A program made the position numbers and the translations under genes. From assembly GCA_016287995.1 (NCBI GenBank), contig JAEEXW010000078.1, forward strand, positions 1-10,000: a DNA stretch of 10,000 nucleotides, given 5' to 3'. Origin of the DNA: Bacteroidales bacterium (lineage in GTDB: Bacteria; Bacteroidota; Bacteroidia; Bacteroidales; UBA3824). Positions 6,526 to 10,000 of this stretch are shown piece after piece; positions within the stretch are counted from its first letter, which is position 1, and the number at the start of each line of letters is the position of its first letter. The notes under the pieces were generated by a model. That model had not been told where the DNA came from. It was given only the letters and a program-made list of their open reading frames with translations, and searched no databases.

Positions 6526-6533
6526 TACATTTG
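6526..6533 (+). promoter_or_regulatory. Likely -7 promoter element of the metallopeptidase gene
   Basis: TACATTTG matches TAnnTTTG and is about 41 bases before the ATG at 6575. No TTTG is seen at the expected -33 position. Confidence 0.5.
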
Positions 6534-6574
6534 CCCCTGAAATTTATATCTGCTAACCAAAAAAGCATAAAAAC

Positions 6575-7474
6575 ATGAGATTAGACGGACGAAGGACAAG
6601 TTCCAATGTAGAAGACCGCAGAGGCGGTGCTTCCGGCTCAGGAATGAGAATGTCAACCGGTAAAAAAAGCGGTTGCCTGAGCATTATTCTTTTAATAATA
6701 GGTGCCATTTGGTACTTTAAAACCGGTGATGCAAGTATGCTGTCATCGTCTTTGGGCGGCGATACGCAAGTCATCGAGCAGACCTCTTCAAAAAAAACGG
6801 GCAACTCCGCAAAAAGCGACGAACTCGCAACTTTTGCCTCGCGGATTCTCGCCTCTACGGAAGACGTGTGGACAAAAATCTTCAACGACAACGGTATGCA
6901 ATACAAACAGCCTAAAATGGTTATCTTCTCGGATGCCGTTAACACAGGCTGCGGCTCTGCAACCTCGTCAACAGGGCCTTTCTACTGCTCTGCCGATGAA
7001 AAGCTGTATCTCGACCTCACGTTTTTCTCTACCATGAAATCTCAACTCGGCGCAGACGGAGACCTTGCATACGCATACGTTATCGCACATGAAGTCGGTC
7101 ATCATATAGAATACTTGACAGGCGTGCTTTCCAAACTTCACCGCCAGATGGAGCAATGCAGGACGGAAGCCGAGGCTAATAAAATAAGCGTAAGAATAGA
7201 ACTTTTAGCGGATTTTTATGCAGGCATTTGGGGATATTACGAAAACAAAACTTTCAAATCGTTTGAAGACGGCGACATCGAAAAAGCAATAAAATGCGCC
7301 CACCAAATCGGCGACGATTATCTCCAAAAATCAGCGGGTTACAAGCGCATAAACGCGGAGGCTTTTACGCACGGCACCTCAGCACAGCGCATGAAATGGC
7401 TGAAACTCGGACTCACAACGGGCGACATATCAAAAGGAAATACAATTTTAACTTGTTCAGAATCGGAATTGTAA
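6575..7474 (+). CDS. Membrane-anchored neutral zinc metallopeptidase, YpfJ/KPN_02809 family
   Basis: 299 residues, matching the family (PF04228). The N-terminus MRLDGRR..SNVEDRRG with a Gly/Arg-rich cytoplasmic segment (1-32) is typical. One transmembrane helix follows (about 34-48), then a low-complexity linker to about 80. The catalytic domain has the zinc motif HEVGHH at 172-177 (His172 and His176 as ligands, Glu173 as general base). Downstream, ELLADFYAG (209-217) supplies the likely third ligand region, and FTHGTSAQRMKW (264-275) is the usual C-terminal family motif. Cys126 and Cys138 could form a disulfide if the domain faces the periplasm. The physiological substrate of the family is unknown. 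The gene appears monocistronic, and no strong terminator separates it from the arginine promoter that follows. Confidence 0.9.
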   Translation: MRLDGRRTSSNVEDRRGGASGSGMRMSTGKKSGCLSIILLIIGAIWYFKTGDASMLSSSLGGDTQVIEQTSSKKTGNSAKSDELATFASRILASTEDVWTKIFNDNGMQYKQPKMVIFSDAVNTGCGSATSSTGPFYCSADEKLYLDLTFFSTMKSQLGADGDLAYAYVIAHEVGHHIEYLTGVLSKLHRQMEQCRTEAEANKISVRIELLADFYAGIWGYYENKTFKSFEDGDIEKAIKCAHQIGDDYLQKSAGYKRINAEAFTHGTSAQRMKWLKLGLTTGDISKGNTILTCSESEL

Positions 7475-7479
7475 TACGA

Positions 7480-7562
7480 TAACTGTATACTTTTTGTATA
7501 TTTATGCAGATATTTTCAAAAAAAGTGCAAAAAAATTTGCGTATTTTGTACAAATACAGTTA
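7480..7562. repeat. Operator-like repeats upstream of the arginine unit
   Basis: TAACTGTAT (7480-7488) is the exact reverse complement of ATACAGTTA (7554-7562), which overlaps the start of the -7 box. Between them are TGTATA at 7484 and again 11 bases later at 7495, and the inverted repeat GTATTT-5-AAATAC (7541-7557), inside which TTTGTACAAA (7545-7554) is a perfect palindrome. The last two lie in the promoter spacer, where a bound regulator would block RNA polymerase. Confidence 0.4.
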
Positions 7563-7567
7563 CTTTG
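7536..7567 (+). promoter_or_regulatory. Promoter of the GNAT-argG arginine unit
   Basis: TTTG (7536-7539), a 20-base spacer, then TTACTTTG (7560-7567). The -33 box is exact, the spacing is right, and the -7 box differs from TAnnTTTG at one base. The leader to the ATG at 7614 is about 40 bases. Confidence 0.65.
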
Positions 7568-7613
7568 CAGCGCAAAAATTTAAAACAAAGAATCAAATTT
7601 TTAAATATAAAGA

Positions 7614-8234
7614 ATGGATACTATCATTGTAAGAGTCGCCCGCGAAAATGACGGCAAATATGCTCAGGAAATCGTTGATGAAATGGCTTCAAGCGCAAAA
7701 GCACGCGGAACTGGCATTGCAAAACGTACACCCGAATACGTTGCCGGAAAAATGAAAGAAGGCAAAGGTGTTATCGCCCTGACCGAAAATGGTCAATGGG
7801 TAGGTTTCTGTTATATTGAGAGTTGGGGACACGAAAAATTTGTGGCTAACTCTGGTCTTATCGTCAGCCCTAATTTTAGAGGACGCGGCGTGGCTAAGGC
7901 TATAAAATTCACCGCTTTTAGACTTTCAAGGAAAAAATTTCCGGGTGCAAAAATTTTCGGTCTTACAACGGGTTTGCAGGTTATGAAAATTAACAACGAA
8001 CTCGGTTATAGTCCCGTTCCATTTTCGGAACTCACCGATGATGACGAATTTTGGAAAGGCTGTTCAAGTTGTGTCAATTTCCCGATTCTTACTTCAAAAA
8101 ATCGCAAAAACTGCCTTTGCACAGGTATGCTTTACGACCCCGAATGGGAAAAAGAACGCGGTCCGAAAGATTGGAACAAACTCTACGAAAAAGCAAATTT
8201 CAACGAGAAAAACGTTGTTATAGAATTTGAATAA
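7614..8234 (+). CDS. GNAT acyltransferase, probable N-acyl(succinyl/acetyl)glutamate synthase of arginine synthesis
   Basis: 206 residues. The GNAT acyl-CoA binding motif A is visible: SGLIVSPNFRGRGVAKAIKF, with the pyrophosphate loop RGRGVA at 89-94. After the GNAT core is a Cys-rich segment, CSSC at 150-153 and CLC at 167-169, followed by TGMLYDPEW. It sits directly before argG under one arginine-type promoter. Bacteroidota lack a classical ArgA and many make arginine through N-succinylated intermediates. From memory, GNAT proteins next to argG in Bacteroides have been genetically linked to the first step, acylation of glutamate, and this protein has that setting and form. Whether it prefers succinyl-CoA or acetyl-CoA cannot be read here. 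The ATG at 7614 lies in an A/T-rich leader without a Shine-Dalgarno sequence. A generic GNAT acetyltransferase is the alternative. Confidence 0.7.
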   Translation: MDTIIVRVARENDGKYAQEIVDEMASSAKARGTGIAKRTPEYVAGKMKEGKGVIALTENGQWVGFCYIESWGHEKFVANSGLIVSPNFRGRGVAKAIKFTAFRLSRKKFPGAKIFGLTTGLQVMKINNELGYSPVPFSELTDDDEFWKGCSSCVNFPILTSKNRKNCLCTGMLYDPEWEKERGPKDWNKLYEKANFNEKNVVIEFE

Positions 8235-8295
8235 TTGACAATTAACAATTGACAATTGACAATTAACAATTCAGAATTGAAAATTTGGAATTAAT
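8233..8295 (+). repeat. Heptanucleotide tandem repeat, AATTGAC type, nine units
   Basis: Nine consecutive 7-base units begin with AATT: AATTGAC, AATTAAC, AATTGAC, AATTGAC, AATTAAC, AATTCAG, AATTGAA, AATTTGG, AATTAAT. The array starts inside the stop codon of the acyltransferase gene and decays toward argG, filling most of the 80-base gap between the two genes. Short A/T-rich heptad repeats of this kind occur between genes in some Bacteroidota and cyanobacteria. No coding role is seen. Confidence 0.85.
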
Positions 8296-8314
8296 TAAAA
8301 CTCCTAAATAATAA

Positions 8315-9502
8315 ATGAAGACATTAGTAGCATACAGCGGCGGATTGGACACTACATGGGTTACAACGTTGCTTTCTTCTAAGGGTGAAGATGTTACAGC
8401 CCTTATGATTAACTCAGGCGCATTTTCTGACGAAGAAATTGCATCAGCAAAAGACCGCGCGTTTCAAGGCGGTGCAAAACATTTTGAATGTATTGACGTG
8501 TCAAAAGAGTATTACGACAAAACCGTTAAATACATGATTTTCGGCAATATGCTCAAAAACAATACTTATCCGATGTCAGTTTCAAGCGAGCGTATCATTC
8601 AAGCGATTACGGTTGCTAACTACGCAAAAGCCAACAAATTTGACAAAATTGCTCACGGTTGTACCGGTGCTGGCAACGACCAAGTACGTTTTGAGATGGT
8701 TTTTGACATTCTTTGTCCTGAAATCAAAGTTCAGGCTTTGGTTCGTGAAACCAATATTCAGAGGGTTGACGAAATCGCTTTCCTCAAAGAGAAAGGCATC
8801 AAAATGAACTTTGACAAAGCAAAATATTCTATCAATAAAGGACTTTGGGGAACTTCAATCGGCGGACGTGAAACCCTTAACTCGGCTCAACCACTTCCCG
8901 AAGAAGCATATCCGACACACTGCACAAAATCAGAAGAAAGCGTTATCACTCTCGAATTCTGCAAAGGCGAACTTTGCTGCGTTAATGGTCAAAAATTTGA
9001 CAACAAAGTTGACGCAATCCGTGAAGTTGAAAAACTTGCAGGCGCATACGCAATCGGTCGTGATATGCACATCGGCGATACAATTATCGGTATAAAAGGT
9101 CGTGTAGGTTTTGAGGCAGCCGCTCCGATGGTTATCATCAAGGCTCACCACGCTCTTGAAAAACACACGCTTACCAAATGGCAGATTTATTGGAAAGACA
9201 ATATTTCGCAATGGTACGGCAACCGTCTTCACGAAGGAATGTTGTTGGAACCCGAAATGCGCGATATGGAAAAATTCCTCGAAAGCACACAGCAGAAAGT
9301 TTCAGGAAAAGTTTTTGTTGCACTTCGTCCTTACACATTCTTTATCAACGGTATTGAATCAGAACACGATTTAATGACCTCTAAATTTGGTGTTTACGGC
9401 GAAGACAACAAAGCATTCACCGCTGACGACATCGCAGGATTCACCAAAGTAGCAGGCGTTCAGTCAAAGATTTGGTACGCTGTAAACAATGAAAAATACT
9501 AG
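8315..9502 (+). CDS. argG: Argininosuccinate synthase
   Basis: 395 residues, the normal family length. It joins citrulline and aspartate with ATP to give argininosuccinate, AMP and pyrophosphate, the penultimate step of arginine synthesis, in the cytoplasm. The N-type ATP pyrophosphatase loop AYSGGLDTTW is at 6-15. The citrulline/aspartate-binding region includes YPMSVSSERI (85-94) and HGCTGAGNDQVRFE (114-127), with Ala at a position often Lys in other phyla. YSINKGLWGTSIGGRETL (171-188) is the next conserved block, in a form I associate with Bacteroidota. The C-terminal multimerisation region is intact (RLHEGMLLEPEMRDMEKFLE). It follows the acyltransferase by 80 bases of heptad repeat and is closed by the terminator at 9534-9566. 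argC, argD and argH are not adjacent here. No Shine-Dalgarno sequence precedes the ATG. Confidence 0.97.
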   Translation: MKTLVAYSGGLDTTWVTTLLSSKGEDVTALMINSGAFSDEEIASAKDRAFQGGAKHFECIDVSKEYYDKTVKYMIFGNMLKNNTYPMSVSSERIIQAITVANYAKANKFDKIAHGCTGAGNDQVRFEMVFDILCPEIKVQALVRETNIQRVDEIAFLKEKGIKMNFDKAKYSINKGLWGTSIGGRETLNSAQPLPEEAYPTHCTKSEESVITLEFCKGELCCVNGQKFDNKVDAIREVEKLAGAYAIGRDMHIGDTIIGIKGRVGFEAAAPMVIIKAHHALEKHTLTKWQIYWKDNISQWYGNRLHEGMLLEPEMRDMEKFLESTQQKVSGKVFVALRPYTFFINGIESEHDLMTSKFGVYGEDNKAFTADDIAGFTKVAGVQSKIWYAVNNEKY

Positions 9503-9503
9503 T

Positions 9504-9526
9504 AATTGACAATTCACAATTCACAA
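9504..9526 (+). repeat. Short heptad repeat, AATTGAC/AATTCAC type, three units
   Basis: AATTGAC, AATTCAC, AATTCAC, then a partial AA(T). It begins one base after the argG stop codon and belongs to the same repeat family as 8233-8295, so the heptads flank argG on both sides. Confidence 0.75.
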
Positions 9527-9533
9527 TGCATAT

Positions 9534-9570
9534 AAATGCGGAATCTATAAAGTAGGTTCCGCATTTTATT
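9534..9570 (+). terminator. Rho-independent terminator after argG
   Basis: AAATGCGGAATCTA (9534-9547) pairs with TAGGTTCCGCATTT (9553-9566): 14 pairs including one G-U, loop TAAAG. It is followed by a T-rich tail. It overlaps by one base the stop codon (9566-9568) of the converging minus-strand gene, and could partly end that transcript too. Confidence 0.9.
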
Positions 9571-10000
9571 TTATCAACTCTCCAAACTCGGTCAATAATT
9601 CCGTGGTGTAAACTTTTTCGCGGGTGGAGTTGCGCACTTGCGCCCAGAGGATTGAGGCGGTTTTGATTTTGTCGGGGAAACTTGCGGTGGCTGGGTCGGC
9701 GCAAAAATCCTTTACAAAACGGTTCCACTGCAACATCGATTTGTCGTATTGAGCATAAACTTTTTTGCCGAGGAACACATCAAGCAAATCGCCAAGGGTA
9801 AACGAAACATCATCGTCGGCTTTCACTTTTTTCACCGTTGCTACCATATCCACATTGAATTTAAAAGGCTTAACGCCAGTAACAGTCTCAAAAAATTCGC
9901 GAAACCGTGGACCAAAAGTAAAGCCGCTCTCAATCAGCGAAGTGTTGAGCGTAAGATTTGTGGCGGTAGGTTTAGGCTTAGGCAAACGTTTTTGAGGCTT
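9566..10000 (-). CDS. Hypothetical protein, C-terminal part, DUF6434/SAP-like (partial at right edge)
   Basis: The frame is open to the right edge (10000) and stops at TAA 9566-9568, giving 145 residues of unknown total length. A TTG at 9985 is an in-frame start candidate, but the frame continues upstream as KPQKR followed by LPKPKPTATN. This looks like a Lys/Pro linker between domains rather than an N-terminus. After the linker, LTLNTSLIESGFTFGPRFREFFETVTG, then FKFNV and TLGDLLDVF, resemble the helical segment (R-x-FF, F-x-FN, TL-x-DA patterns) that follows a SAP-like domain in Bacteroidota proteins I recall as DUF6434. The last 70 residues (MLQWNRFVKDFCADP to the end) also look helical. 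No catalytic motif is apparent. The family call is from memory and tentative; a small DNA-associated protein is one possibility. Confidence 0.55.
   Translation of the reverse strand, partial: KPQKRLPKPKPTATNLTLNTSLIESGFTFGPRFREFFETVTGVKPFKFNVDMVATVKKVKADDDVSFTLGDLLDVFLGKKVYAQYDKSMLQWNRFVKDFCADPATASFPDKIKTASILWAQVRNSTREKVYTTELLTEFGELIK

Larger units (their letters stand above)
6245..6574. other. Divergent intergenic region, no gene seen
   Basis: These 330 bases separate two diverging genes and contain no convincing reading frame. From left to right they hold the lipoprotein leader, its -7 box (6321-6328), an A8/T8 inverted tract centred on 6381 that may be curved DNA, the two-part hairpin at 6419-6457, and the -7 box of the metallopeptidase (6526-6533). 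The stretch is very A/T-rich except for the hairpin and the segment at about 6301-6320. Confidence 0.7.

Noticed and set aside
6553..6945. 130-residue minus-strand frame across the metallopeptidase start
   Set aside because: Antisense to the conserved N-terminus and membrane helix of the peptidase; covers its promoter leader; no supporting motif.
7527..7540. Possible terminator hairpin (GCAAA/TTTGC) after the metallopeptidase
   Set aside because: Only five mostly A-T pairs, and it coincides with the -33 box of the next promoter; too weak to call.
8233..8295. CRISPR-like periodic repeat
   Set aside because: The period is 7 bases with no spacers, so it is a simple tandem repeat, not a CRISPR array.

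Overview
The window looks like chromosomal DNA of a Bacteroidota bacterium, probably in or near Bacteroidales. Three things support this. Several genes are preceded by the Bacteroidota -7 promoter element TAnnTTTG, two of them with a well-spaced -33 TTTG or close match. Start codons lack Shine-Dalgarno sequences and sit in A/T-rich leaders. The gene families (a GNAT acyltransferase paired with argG, a PIN-type toxin-antitoxin remnant, a lipoprotein with acidic residues after the lipobox Cys) have typical Bacteroidota forms. No rRNA, tRNA, CRISPR array, insertion sequence or phage gene is visible.

Layout, left to right. (1) 1-112: the C-terminal end of a glutathione peroxidase (+). It converges on a minus-strand operon, with one perfect bidirectional terminator at 120-151 between them. 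(2) 156-4311 (-): a tight three-gene operon reading UDP-glucuronate decarboxylase, then purU (4-bp ATGA overlap), then pbpC (5-bp gap). It joins nucleotide-sugar supply, one-carbon metabolism and peptidoglycan synthesis. (3) 4312-4379: a 68-bp divergent promoter region whose two -7 boxes are the arms of a perfect 10-bp inverted repeat. It also serves a GtrA-family membrane protein (+, 4380-4832), so two likely envelope-glycan genes share one control region. (4) 4746-5293 (-): a relic toxin-antitoxin pair with an intact antitoxin-like gene and a PIN toxin lacking its N-terminal part. Its promoter is built into the terminator of the next gene. (5) 5423-6244 (-): a lipoprotein of unknown function.

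(6) 6245-6574: a 330-bp divergent intergenic region. It holds a promoter-like box for each flanking gene and, between them, a strong two-part hairpin with no assigned role. (7) 6575-7474 (+): a membrane-anchored zinc metallopeptidase of the YpfJ family. (8) 7475-9570 (+): an arginine biosynthesis unit. A good promoter precedes a GNAT acyltransferase that is probably the N-acyl-(succinyl/acetyl)glutamate synthase, then argG, then a strong terminator. Heptanucleotide repeats of the AATTGAC type lie on both sides of argG. (9) 9566-10000 (-): the C-terminal part of a hypothetical protein resembling DUF6434/SAP-type proteins, running off the right edge.

Most of the window is ordinary metabolism and envelope biology. 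I see no clear new multi-gene system. The observations most worth checking are the interlocked divergent promoters, the unassigned hairpin at 6419-6457, the heptad repeats around argG, the truncated toxin that keeps its coupled start codon, and the Cys cluster in the presumed first enzyme of arginine synthesis.
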